Source: Candidatus Roizmanbacteria bacterium RIFCSPLOWO2_01_FULL_37_16 (GTDB lineage Bacteria; Patescibacteriota; Microgenomatia; UBA1406; GWC2-37-13). Taken from it: a stretch of 34,594 nucleotides of DNA. Each line of letters opens with the position of its first letter. The first letter of the stretch is position 1. The notes under the pieces are model-generated. The model was not told the origin of the DNA. It made no database searches and saw nothing but the letters and a program-made list of their open reading frames with translations. The stretch is from the NCBI GenBank assembly GCA_001789695.1, contig MGAI01000057.1, positions 29,079-63,672 of the forward strand, written 5' to 3'. A program made the position numbers and the translations under genes. Of this stretch, positions 23,614-30,881 are shown piece after piece.

Positions 23614-24816
23614 TTATTTTCCGACAAATAAAACTACATTGGGAAGATCGCGGCCGGGGCCGACTTTGTAGCCGCCTGCCCAAAGTGCGGTGGAGCCGCC
23701 GTCGTCTAAGTTAAGAGCACTTTGGATCCCCATGGTGGCTAGGACTTTGGCAGATTCGCCAACCGTGGCATTGTGGACAACTCCAATATAGGCGGTTGAG
23801 CCTGATGCGCCGACGAAACTTCTGCCGCCTTTGGCGCCTTCTTTTGCTTGATCGCTACCTCCGAAGACACTTTGTCCGCCTGAGACTAGAAGCGGTCTAT
23901 TGGCTATCACAGCATCAACGCCGGTATCCCGGCCCCACTCAAGGGACTGGCCAACAAAACGGGCTGAAGAACCGGAAAAAATAACCGCAGGTACCGAGCT
24001 ATAGACATTATTGCCAGAATTAAAGTAAACCTTATTTTTGTTCATCAGCAGGGTATCGAAGGTATTGGTTTTCCCCGCACAGCTTGGATAGGAGGCAGGA
24101 CAAAAGTAGCTTCCGTTTATGCCGGCGAAGGCGCCATTCTTGGATACATAAGCTGCCAATGGTAAGACAGGGCAGTTGTCAGCGCAATCCCCGTCTGAAG
24201 CGGTGTCGACGATCACTCTGGTTGAATTTAGATCAGCTGTGACAATGTCGACTAAAAATTCACCCAGGTCTGTTGCGACTACCTGACGGCTGTAGCCAGA
24301 TGAGGGAGGAGTATTTTGGGTTGGGACATTTTGGGGAATGACAAAAGAGGCGATAACTTTATTTTTTTCCTCAACAATTTGAGTTGTAAAGCTTTTGAGA
24401 TCAGCTTCCGCCGAGGAATAGTTTCTTTGAGAAAGAAGAGTCAGGATATTGGCAAAAGTTTTATCAAAATCCTGAGTTTTTTTGCTGACTGCTTTGAGGT
24501 CCAAAAGTTTTTCGTAAGCGCCAACTGCCTGGTCATAGGTTGTTTCGATGGCTTTAATGTCAGCTTCGAGATTCTGATTGATCAAATACTGGTCCTGGCT
24601 TTTGAGGTCTTGGAGCTCTTGATTGATCTTGGCTAATCTGTCTTTACTGGATTTATTTTCCCGGCTGGCTGCCTGAATCTTTGTTGTCAGGCGCCTATTG
24701 TTGGTATCAAGACTATTATATAGCCGGTAGCTTAAAATAAAGCCCGAGGAAGCCAAAATTAGAAGTAAACCTACGGTTAGGCGTAAATGACGGAAAAGAA
24801 AATTTTTTGAACCCAT
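23614..24816 (-). CDS. Membrane-anchored coiled-coil protein with phosphodiester glycosidase domain
   Basis: 400 residues. One transmembrane helix (about 12-31), a long coiled coil (about 38-155), a Pro/Thr linker (160-172) and a C-terminal NAGPA-type phosphodiester glycosidase domain (about 175-400). The domain is recognised by NGAFAGINGSYFCP, NRPLLVSGG and the C-terminal ALNLDDGGSTALW, GG and NVVLFVGK. In other bacteria this domain removes sugars from phosphodiester-linked glycans in the envelope. Cysteines in DGDCADNCP and CPASYPSC suggest disulfides outside the membrane. The reach of the coiled coil suggests that it works at the wall or surface glycan made by the neighbouring locus. Confidence 0.85.
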   Translation of the reverse strand: MGSKNFLFRHLRLTVGLLLILASSGFILSYRLYNSLDTNNRRLTTKIQAASRENKSSKDRLAKINQELQDLKSQDQYLINQNLEADIKAIETTYDQAVGAYEKLLDLKAVSKKTQDFDKTFANILTLLSQRNYSSAEADLKSFTTQIVEEKNKVIASFVIPQNVPTQNTPPSSGYSRQVVATDLGEFLVDIVTADLNSTRVIVDTASDGDCADNCPVLPLAAYVSKNGAFAGINGSYFCPASYPSCAGKTNTFDTLLMNKNKVYFNSGNNVYSSVPAVIFSGSSARFVGQSLEWGRDTGVDAVIANRPLLVSGGQSVFGGSDQAKEGAKGGRSFVGASGSTAYIGVVHNATVGESAKVLATMGIQSALNLDDGGSTALWAGGYKVGPGRDLPNVVLFVGK

Positions 24817-24822
24817 AGTCTT

Positions 24823-24831
24823 AGTTTAGCA
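24823..24831 (-). promoter_or_regulatory. Extended -10 of the 23614 gene
   Basis: TGCTAAACT on the minus strand ends 6 bases before the ATG at 24816. It faces the -10 of the divergent gene at 24867, with the two promoters back to back. Confidence 0.55.
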
Positions 24832-24851
24832 AAAAAATAGAGATGTCAAGG

Positions 24852-24857
24852 TATAAT
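24852..24857 (+). promoter_or_regulatory. -10 box that fixes the start of the 24867 gene
   Basis: TATAAT ends 9 bases before the ATG at 24867. An in-frame ATG at 24843 lies upstream of this box and would not be transcribed, so 24867 is the start. Confidence 0.65.
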
Positions 24858-24866
24858 AGTTTGATA

Positions 24867-25682
24867 ATGAAATCTAAATTATCACTTCTGATGATCACAA
24901 AAAACGCAGAAGAGCTTTTGGCTAAAAGCTTAGAATCTTGTCGGGGACTGGTTGATGAAGTTATTCTGGTTGACAATCGTTCGACAGATTCAACTTGCGA
25001 TATAGCTAAAAAATATGGAGCCAAAATATATCTGAATAGCGAGCAGGATTTGGGGAAACAGAGGGCATTTGGATTAAAAAAAGTAACTAATGAGTGGGTA
25101 CTGGTTTTGGATGCGGATGAAGTTATCTTAGAAGGATTAAGGAGAGAGATTCTACACTTAAAAATTTCCAATTTCCAATTTCCAATTTCCAAACAAGTTT
25201 CAAATTCCAATTCTCAAACTTCAAATTATTCTGGATTTTATATCCCATTTCAAAATCACTTTCTTGGCAGACCGGTCAATTACGGCGGAGAAAATTACAA
25301 GAAGCTTTGGTTGTTTAGAAAAGATGCTGTAGCAATTGAACCGGCCCAAGTTCATGAAGAATTTAAGCTGAAGAAGGGAAGGCCGGGCGTATTAAAGCAC
25401 AAGATTTTCCATTATTCCTACCGTTCGCTTAGACAGACTTTAGGGAAATTTAGCGATTATGCTATCAGGGAAGCCAGACAGAAAAGCAAAAAGGGAGAGA
25501 AAACAAGTCTAAAAAAAATAATTCTCTATCCAATGCATATGTTTTGGGCGAGATTTGTTGAGGATAAGGGATATAAAGACGGAATCTTTAGAATCCCATT
25601 GGATTTGGGATTTGCCTATATGGAGTTTTTAACTTATTTTCTAATGTTATTTATTAAAAATAAAAAAGAGTCATCTTTTTAA
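24867..25682 (+). CDS. Family 2 glycosyltransferase (WaaE-like)
   Basis: 271 residues, cytoplasmic or membrane-associated. GT-A fold: LLMITKNAEELLAKSLES, nucleotide-binding VDNRSTDST (Asp36) and the metal-binding D-A-D at 82-84 (VLVLDADEVI). It then has YIPFQNHFLGRPVNYGG and QVHEEF, typical of the WaaE/KdtX group. Residues about 99-122 are an insertion encoded by a 7-nt-period array (25163-25229) between the metal site and the acceptor region. A C-terminal amphipathic/hydrophobic segment may touch the membrane. It opens the polysaccharide locus and is separated from the next gene by a 43-bp gap with a hairpin. Donor and acceptor sugars are unknown. Confidence 0.88.
   Translation: MKSKLSLLMITKNAEELLAKSLESCRGLVDEVILVDNRSTDSTCDIAKKYGAKIYLNSEQDLGKQRAFGLKKVTNEWVLVLDADEVILEGLRREILHLKISNFQFPISKQVSNSNSQTSNYSGFYIPFQNHFLGRPVNYGGENYKKLWLFRKDAVAIEPAQVHEEFKLKKGRPGVLKHKIFHYSYRSLRQTLGKFSDYAIREARQKSKKGEKTSLKKIILYPMHMFWARFVEDKGYKDGIFRIPLDLGFAYMEFLTYFLMLFIKNKKESSF
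25163..25229 (+). repeat. Heptanucleotide array inside a glycosyltransferase gene
   Basis: Four exact AATTTCC units (25163, 25170, 25177, 25184), then degenerate 7-mers in a shifted register (25202, 25209, 25216, 25223; AAATTCC, AATTCTC, AAACTTC). It is read through in frame as an Asn/Ser/Gln-rich stretch. Confidence 0.9.
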
Positions 25683-25687
25683 ATCAG

Positions 25688-25708
25688 ATGCTGAAACGAG
25701 TTCAGCAT
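25688..25708. repeat. Intergenic hairpin between two glycosyltransferase genes
   Basis: ATGCTGAA (25688-25695), loop ACGAG, TTCAGCAT (25701-25708): an 8-bp perfect stem 6 bases after a stop codon. It is not followed by a T-run, so it is more like the dispersed palindromes than a terminator. Confidence 0.75.
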
Positions 25709-25725
25709 GACAAATAAAAGCAAAT

Positions 25726-27684
25726 ATGAAAATCGGATTTATCGTAGTTTTATATAAAACCCCAGACAGCGAGATAGCCAGATTAGAGAATGAGATTATT
25801 TCTTTGCGATTTAAAGATTTTAAGATTTATTTTATCGATAATACAAAAAATAACCATGGTTATGGTGAAGGGGTAAATAAAGGAATTAAAAAAGCATTAA
25901 TTGATAAATGTGGCTTGCTAATTGTAGCTAATCCTGATATCTCTTTAAAAAACCTAAAAGCAAAAGATATGCTTGAAGCCGGGAAATATTTCGACCTTTG
26001 GGGATTGTCGATGAAAATGCATAACAGATTATATTATGGTGGAGAGATTGACAAAATAAAGTTGAGCGGGGGACTAATCGAGGTAAAACCTAGGCAGAGA
26101 CTGGTTGAGTCAGACTTTGTTTCAGGATCTTTAATCTGCCTTAAAAAAGAGGTGATCGATGCGATTGGCTATTTTGACGAGAGCTATTTTATGTATTATG
26201 AAGACGTCGACTATTGTCTTCGAGCCAGGCAAGCGGGACTGCGGGTTGGTATAGATAGTAAAACTAGTTACAGCCATTTTGAGCTATCTAGAAATAATCC
26301 TAAAAAAGAACTCCTGCTTTCGCAGGCTAAAGAGAAATTTTTTAATAAATATGCAAAATTTTGGCAAAAAATCTACGTATTTGTCGTTGACAGGCTGCTG
26401 AAACCCATTCGACAAGCTCAGGGTAAACGCACTCAGGAAGGGGGAAAACCCCAAGCGAGGTTTTTTGTCAATTTCTTAAGCCTTAACGCCTCATCCTGGC
26501 TAAACAAATTTCTGAATTTTATCCTGTTTATTTTTTTAGTTAGATACTTAAAGCCAAACGACTATGGAATATACGCCCTTGTTTGGGCTCAAGTATCGAT
26601 CTTTTCTTCGGTAGTGGATTTGGGAACCACTTCCTACGGTATTGTCTATCTTCCCAGCGAAAAAAAAGAAAAGTTTGTTTCGATGTTTAATCTTAGACTG
26701 ATTATTGCTATTATTATTTTTTTTCTGACTATTTTGGCAGGATTCATTATGTTTAAGAAAAATTACCGGATAGTAGAATATATCTTTCTTACCTCTTTTG
26801 TAATTTTTTCCAACATGGCATCGGGAAGTTATTTGATTAAAAATGCACTACAGGGATCTATTTACAAGTCTTCTATCGTTTCGAATGTTTTTAACCTGAT
26901 TCTTATACTTTTTTTAAGTCTTTCGCTTTTGACTTTTAAGTCGTTGCCGACTCTTTTTATTTTAATCTTCTTTTTTTACAACCTCTATGCCTATATAAAT
27001 TATCTTCTGATCAAAAAGGATTTTAAACAATTTTCTTTTAAAATAGACTTGAGGAGCTGGAAGGAGTTTATCAGAAAATCGTACATCTTTGTCTTGATCG
27101 GATTCTTAGCCGGATTGTATTTTAAAATCGATATTTTTTTGCTGCAGATTTTGAAAAACAACACAGATGTTGGCATTTACTCGGCTGGATATAAGTTTTT
27201 TGAAGCTACGCTTATTTTTGCGGCTAGTTACAATATCACAAGAACTCCGATATTTGCCAAACTGGCCAAAAAAAATTTTAATTTACTGGTTGCGACATTA
27301 AAAAAAGACTTGCTATTTCTCACAATTTTGGGATTGGCTGCCTCTTTAGCTATATTTTGGCTTTCACCTTTACTTTTACCTTATTTTTTACAAGGAAATT
27401 ATCTGCCAGCTATCAAAGTATTACGTATCGTAGTTTTTGCTCTGCCCCTTATTTTGATCAGTTCTGTATTTCTTAACGCGATGTATGTTTTAAAAAAGGC
27501 GCATCTTATAGTCCTAATTTTTCTTTTTCAAGTTTTATTGAATTTTTTACTCAATCTTATTTTTATCCCAAGCTATTCTTATACTGCCTCAGCCTATATT
27601 ACGATTCTTTCCGAGATTTTTAACGTGGTATTGTTGTCTGTTGGTTTTTATTTTATAGGTAGGAACTATGAAAATATCAGTTGA
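25726..27684 (+). CDS. Fusion of family 2 glycosyltransferase and Wzx-type flippase
   Basis: 652 residues. The N-terminal 220 form a GT2 rhamnosyltransferase-like domain: GFIVVLYKTPD, FIDNTKNNHGYGEGVNKGI, VANPDIS, DFVSGSLICLKKEVIDAIG and YFMYYEDVDYCLRARQAG. Residues about 245-650 are a polytopic polysaccharide flippase (about 12 helices) opening FVNFLSLNASSWLNKFLNFI, VRYLKPNDYGIYALVWA. Such proteins flip lipid-linked glycan units to the outer face. The two parts normally come from separate genes. The junction (about 222-246) is encoded by a palindromic repeat, so the insertion may have destroyed a stop codon and created the fusion. It overlaps the next gene by 17 bp. Confidence 0.85.
   Translation: MKIGFIVVLYKTPDSEIARLENEIISLRFKDFKIYFIDNTKNNHGYGEGVNKGIKKALIDKCGLLIVANPDISLKNLKAKDMLEAGKYFDLWGLSMKMHNRLYYGGEIDKIKLSGGLIEVKPRQRLVESDFVSGSLICLKKEVIDAIGYFDESYFMYYEDVDYCLRARQAGLRVGIDSKTSYSHFELSRNNPKKELLLSQAKEKFFNKYAKFWQKIYVFVVDRLLKPIRQAQGKRTQEGGKPQARFFVNFLSLNASSWLNKFLNFILFIFLVRYLKPNDYGIYALVWAQVSIFSSVVDLGTTSYGIVYLPSEKKEKFVSMFNLRLIIAIIIFFLTILAGFIMFKKNYRIVEYIFLTSFVIFSNMASGSYLIKNALQGSIYKSSIVSNVFNLILILFLSLSLLTFKSLPTLFILIFFFYNLYAYINYLLIKKDFKQFSFKIDLRSWKEFIRKSYIFVLIGFLAGLYFKIDIFLLQILKNNTDVGIYSAGYKFFEATLIFAASYNITRTPIFAKLAKKNFNLLVATLKKDLLFLTILGLAASLAIFWLSPLLLPYFLQGNYLPAIKVLRIVVFALPLILISSVFLNAMYVLKKAHLIVLIFLFQVLLNFLLNLIFIPSYSYTASAYITILSEIFNVVLLSVGFYFIGRNYENIS
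26403..26452 (+). repeat. Palindromic insertion at the glycosyltransferase-flippase junction
   Basis: ACCC/GGGT arms (26403-26406, 26421-26424) enclose TTCGACAAGCTCA, followed by hairpin GGGG-AAAA-CCCC (26441-26452). It is translated in frame as RQAQGKRTQEGGKPQ, a composition foreign to both flanking domains. Confidence 0.7.
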
Positions 27685-28687
27685 TGCTGGAGCGCTTTGT
27701 GTCAAAAAAATATTGAGGTTTGGCAATTATTCCTTCACCAGGTTCTTGCTGGAGGCTATGCAAAAATATGACCGGCAAAATGAGTATTTTGTCTATTCTT
27801 TTTGTCAAAAGCCCCTCTGGCTTAAGTCAAATAAAAAAATGCAGTTTAAAATACTGCGACCTAAAACGCTCTGGCTTTCGACACGCGTAAGCTTCGAGGA
27901 GATAAAGCAGAAAAAGGACATTTTTTTAGCCTTGAATCAGGCAATACCTTTAAAAACTCCAAGCCAGGTTATTGCTTTTTCACACGGCTTATCTTTCTTA
28001 TTCTTTCCGCGATTTTATCCTGACTCTTATTACTCGCTTAAGGATCTCTTAAGGCCAATGGTTAAGAAGTCTCGCTATGTGGTTGTATCTTCCTGGCGAG
28101 TAAGAAAGGAGCTAAAGAAGCTCTTCCCCAACTTTAAAGATTTTGAAGTAATAAGCTATGGTGTGCCTTTTGATATGCTGAAACATCAGGCATCGACTAA
28201 GAAAAATTATTTTTTGTTTGTAGGCATGAATCATCCGATAAAAAATATTGAATTTTTATTAAAAGGCTTCAAACAGTTTAGACAAAAAAAGCGGTTTGCC
28301 AACTTTAAGCTGTTTTTGATTGGGAATCTGGAGGGTTTGGAGGATAAGGATAATAATATTTATGCCTACTCAAATATCGCAAGGGAGAGTCTTCGAAAGC
28401 TGTATGCCCAGGCTACGGGGTATTTGACGACATCTCATTACGAAAGTTTTAATTTCCCGGTGCTTGAGGCGTTGTCGCAGAATTGTCCAGTGATTGGAGT
28501 AACTTCCGCCATTATTCCTGAATTTAAAGAATATGTACACGAGGTTGATAATTTAGACGAATTTGTGGAAGAGATGGAAAAAACTGCTCAGGGAAAGATA
28601 ACTAAAGAAGTAAGAGACGAAGTTATAAAAAGATTTAGCTGGGAAAAATATATAACTAAATTAAAAAAGTTATATGAAAGTATATAG
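27668..28687 (+). CDS. GT4-type glycosyltransferase
   Basis: 339 residues, GT-B fold. The N-terminal half has a short DAGALCVKKILRFGNYSFTRFL opening, and the HG in IAFSHGLSFLFFP matches the acceptor-side loop. The C-terminal half carries FLFVGMNHPIKNIEFLLKGF, NLEGLEDKDNN and the donor-binding region SHYESFNFPVLEALSQNCPVIG with the family E-x7-E spacing. It overlaps the preceding gene by 17 bp. A GGTAGGAA stretch 3 bases before the ATG is one of the few possible ribosome binding sites in the window, as expected for an internal operon gene. Sugar specificity is unknown. Confidence 0.85.
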   Translation: MKISVDAGALCVKKILRFGNYSFTRFLLEAMQKYDRQNEYFVYSFCQKPLWLKSNKKMQFKILRPKTLWLSTRVSFEEIKQKKDIFLALNQAIPLKTPSQVIAFSHGLSFLFFPRFYPDSYYSLKDLLRPMVKKSRYVVVSSWRVRKELKKLFPNFKDFEVISYGVPFDMLKHQASTKKNYFLFVGMNHPIKNIEFLLKGFKQFRQKKRFANFKLFLIGNLEGLEDKDNNIYAYSNIARESLRKLYAQATGYLTTSHYESFNFPVLEALSQNCPVIGVTSAIIPEFKEYVHEVDNLDEFVEEMEKTAQGKITKEVRDEVIKRFSWEKYITKLKKLYESI

Positions 28688-28742
28688 AAGTTGTTTCTAA
28701 AAGAAATTCGATACCTTTTTTTGTTATGAAGTTATCGATTTA

Positions 28743-28853
28743 GCAAAGTAGATTCTGTCAGATTTTTCCTTCCCACAAGTGCTCGAACCAGCGTCAGGCT
28801 GGAAAAATTCTGCGCGCTTGCGGGACCCCTTCCAAATCTGTCACCTACTTTGC
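28743..28853. repeat. Branched multi-hairpin element between two glycosyltransferase genes
   Basis: Outer arms GCAAAGTAG (28743-28751) and CTACTTTGC (28845-28853). Next pair CAGATTT (28759-28765) and AAATCTG (28834-28840). An inner TTTTTCC (28763-28769) pairs with GGAAAAA (28801-28807), and CCAGC/GCTGG form a small hairpin (28788-28802). An ATG at 28779 inside it is in frame with the next gene but is not a credible start. The 55 bases before the element hold nothing recognisable. Confidence 0.8.
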
Positions 28854-28877
28854 TTCATCTTATTTGAAATTAGTTTT

Positions 28878-30023
28878 ATGATTAAAGTCTGCTTGGTTCG
28901 AGGCAAATATCTTAATAATTTTGAAGGGCAAAATTATCTATTTAATCCTAAAGAGATTAAACTGACGGCTGCATCTACTTACTTTCCCATTCATCGTCGG
29001 TATCTTTTTCCAGTCAGGAAGTTTTTGAGTCCTGCGGACTTTCCCTGGTTTAGTCGAGGAGTGAAATATCTTGGCAACAGACTCTTGGGGGATGCGCAGG
29101 CTCTTTTAGGTTTAGAAAAAGTAGCTAATCAGTTTGATATTTTTCACAGCGCCGACCCGCATTATTACTATAGCTATCAACTGGCAAAATTACGTAAAAA
29201 AAACCTGATCAAAAACTTAATTGTAACCTCTTGGGAAACAATTCCATTCAACAACGAATCTTTAGAAAGAAAAAAAGAGATAAAATATTTTACCATCACC
29301 TGGACGGATCATTTTATCTGCTATACGGAAAAAGCAAAAAGCGTTTTAATAAAAGAAGGAGTAAGACCAGATAAGATATCGGTAGTTCACCTAGGAGTTG
29401 ATTTAAATAAATTCTACCCGGCAGTTAAAGATAAAAAATCAAAAAGTAAAAAAATTACCTTGCTTTTTGTGGGCAGATTAGTTAAAGAGAAAGGGATTGT
29501 GGATTTATATGAAGCATTTAAAAATCTCAAATCTCAAATCTCAAATCTCAAAAGCAAAACTAAAATCTTAAAACTTAAAATAGTAGGTGATGGATCATTG
29601 CGAGATTACTTACAAAATCAGATTAGACTTGATAATTTTATCAATGAGATAACAATTGAAAAACAAAATTATGAAGATATTCCAGAAGTTTATCAGGAGT
29701 CGGATATACTTGTTTTACCTTCCAAAAGAAGCAAGTCGTGGGAAGAACAGTACGCAATGGTTTTGGTTGAGGCGATGGCGTCTGGTTTGCCTATAGTTGC
29801 TTATGATACAGGTGCAATTTCAGAAGTTGCCGGAGAGGCAGGTATTTTAATTCCTGAAGGAAATATTGAAAAATTAGCAACTACAATTAAGCAATTAATT
29901 GAGGTGGACAGTTTGAGAGCCAAACTTGGTAAAATGGGAAGAAAGAGGGCTGAAATGATGTTTGACGCGAGCAAGTCAGCTAAGAAAATAACTGAAATTT
30001 ATCGAAGAATTGTTAATAGTTAA
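28878..30023 (+). CDS. GT4 family glycosyltransferase
   Basis: 381 residues from the ATG at 28878. An in-frame ATG at 28779 lies inside a structured repeat and would add 33 residues foreign to the family, so it is rejected. GT-B fold: N-terminal VCLVRGKYLNNFEGQ, HSADPHYYYSY, then TLLFVGRLVKEKGIVDLYEAF at the start of the donor domain. SWEEQYAMVLVEAMASGLPIV and GAISEVAGEAGILIPEGN follow, with the conserved E-x7-E. Residues about 215-235 come from a 7-nt-period array (29522-29577), placed between the first strand-helix of the donor domain and KIVGDGSLRDYL. The stop codon lies within another 7-nt array. Confidence 0.9.
   Translation: MIKVCLVRGKYLNNFEGQNYLFNPKEIKLTAASTYFPIHRRYLFPVRKFLSPADFPWFSRGVKYLGNRLLGDAQALLGLEKVANQFDIFHSADPHYYYSYQLAKLRKKNLIKNLIVTSWETIPFNNESLERKKEIKYFTITWTDHFICYTEKAKSVLIKEGVRPDKISVVHLGVDLNKFYPAVKDKKSKSKKITLLFVGRLVKEKGIVDLYEAFKNLKSQISNLKSKTKILKLKIVGDGSLRDYLQNQIRLDNFINEITIEKQNYEDIPEVYQESDILVLPSKRSKSWEEQYAMVLVEAMASGLPIVAYDTGAISEVAGEAGILIPEGNIEKLATTIKQLIEVDSLRAKLGKMGRKRAEMMFDASKSAKKITEIYRRIVNS
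29522..29577 (+). repeat. Heptanucleotide array inside a GT4 gene
   Basis: Four exact AAATCTC units (29522, 29529, 29536, 29543) followed by four degenerate 7-mers in the same register up to 29577 (the last is AAACTTA). It is in frame and gives an Ile/Leu/Lys/Ser repeat in the protein. Confidence 0.9.
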
Positions 30024-30032
30024 TTGTTAATT
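30012..30032 (+). repeat. Heptanucleotide array spanning a gene junction
   Basis: GTTAATA then two GTTAATT units in exact 7-nt register. The array carries the stop codon of the upstream GT4 gene (30021-30023) and ends 3 bases before the probable GTG start of the next gene. Confidence 0.8.
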
Positions 30033-30035
30033 GTT

Positions 30036-30881
30036 GTGAAGTTAACTGCAATAATTTTGACAAAAAATGAGGAGAAAAATATCGAAAGATGCTTAAAATC
30101 GGTAGATTTTTGCGATGAAGTTATTGTTGTAGATGATTTTTCAGAAGATAAAACAGTAGAACTTGTTAATAAAGTTTTTAAAGTTCATAAAGTTGATAAA
30201 GATTATAAAGTTTTTCAGAGAAAATTAAATAATGATTTTGCTATGCAGAGAAATTTTGCCATGGAGAAAGCGTCGGGAGAGTGGGTGTTGTTTATCGACG
30301 CAGATGAAGAAGTGACGCAGGAATTGAAGAATGAAATCTCTCGAGTCATCCTGAATTCATTCCTTCGAGCTCAGGACTATAGCTTGATTCAGGATCTGAA
30401 TCAGATTCCGAACCAAGTTCGGAATGACATAGGCGCCTACTATCTTAAACGACGTGATTTCTGGTGGGGGAGAGAACTTAACTATGGAGAGACAAGTAAA
30501 GTTAGACAGGTTGGACTAATCAGGCTGATAAGAAAAAATTCCGGAAAATGGGAAGGAAAAGTGCATGAAGAATTCAGAATTAAAAATTCAGAATTAAAAA
30601 TTAAGTTACTAAATAATTTTATTAATCATTATCCACACCAAAATGTGAAAGAATTTTTAGAAGAGATTAACTTTTATAGCACGTTGAGGGCAAGAGAAAT
30701 GCGGGGTCAAGGGAAAAACTCTAATATTTTTGAGATTATTTTCTATCCTCTTTTGAAGTTTTTGCTTACCTATATTGTCAAGTTGGGTTTTCTGGATGGG
30801 TCAGCTGGTTTTGCTTACGCTTTTTTTATGAGTTTCCACTCTTTTTTGGTTAGAGCGAAACTGTATCGACATAAAACATGA
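30036..30881 (+). CDS. Family 2 glycosyltransferase (WaaE-like)
   Basis: 281 residues from the GTG at 30036. A TTG four codons upstream (30024) is possible but lies in the 7-nt array. GT-A fold: LTAIILTKNEEKNIERCLKS, VVDDFSEDKT and metal-binding D-A-D at 87-89 (VLFIDADEEV), then DFWWGRELNYGE and KVHEEFRI. It is related to the 24867 protein. Three DNA-level insertions are visible: a 9-nt tandem repeat (residues 44-61), a palindromic multi-hairpin block (about 104-131) and a 7-nt array (about 179-189). None disrupts a motif. Its ATGA stop-start overlap with the next gene implies translational coupling. Confidence 0.88.
   Translation: MKLTAIILTKNEEKNIERCLKSVDFCDEVIVVDDFSEDKTVELVNKVFKVHKVDKDYKVFQRKLNNDFAMQRNFAMEKASGEWVLFIDADEEVTQELKNEISRVILNSFLRAQDYSLIQDLNQIPNQVRNDIGAYYLKRRDFWWGRELNYGETSKVRQVGLIRLIRKNSGKWEGKVHEEFRIKNSELKIKLLNNFINHYPHQNVKEFLEEINFYSTLRAREMRGQGKNSNIFEIIFYPLLKFLLTYIVKLGFLDGSAGFAYAFFMSFHSFLVRAKLYRHKT
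30165..30218 (+). repeat. 9-nt tandem repeat in a GT2 gene
   Basis: Six 9-nt units (GTTAATAAA, GTTTTTAAA, then four variants) starting at 30165, 30174, 30183, 30192, 30201 and 30210. Each encodes three residues of the pattern V-x-K. It falls where the second beta-strand region of the GT-A fold meets a loop. Confidence 0.85.
30345..30428 (+). repeat. Multi-hairpin palindromic insertion in a GT2 gene
   Basis: TGATTCAG/CTGAATCA with loop GAT (30385-30403) and TTCCGAAC/GTTCGGAA with loop CAA (30406-30424) are two perfect 8-bp hairpins. The outer pair is GTCAT/ATGAC (30345-30349, 30424-30428). It is translated in frame, with the last part reading DLNQIPNQVRNDIG. Confidence 0.85.
30569..30603 (+). 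repeat. Heptanucleotide array near the end of a GT2 gene
   Basis: Five 7-mers in register from 30569 (AGAATTC, AGAATTA, AAAATTC and two more). It is in frame, encoding a Lys/Ile/Ser/Glu/Leu-rich stretch between KVHEEF and the C-terminal NHYPHQN block. Confidence 0.85.

Noticed and set aside
25163-25229. CRISPR-like short repeats
   Set aside because: The 7-nt units are contiguous, with no spacers and no cas genes, and lie inside a coding sequence.
28779-28877. N-terminal extension of the GT4 gene
   Set aside because: It is encoded by a branched inverted-repeat element and does not resemble glycosyltransferase N-termini.
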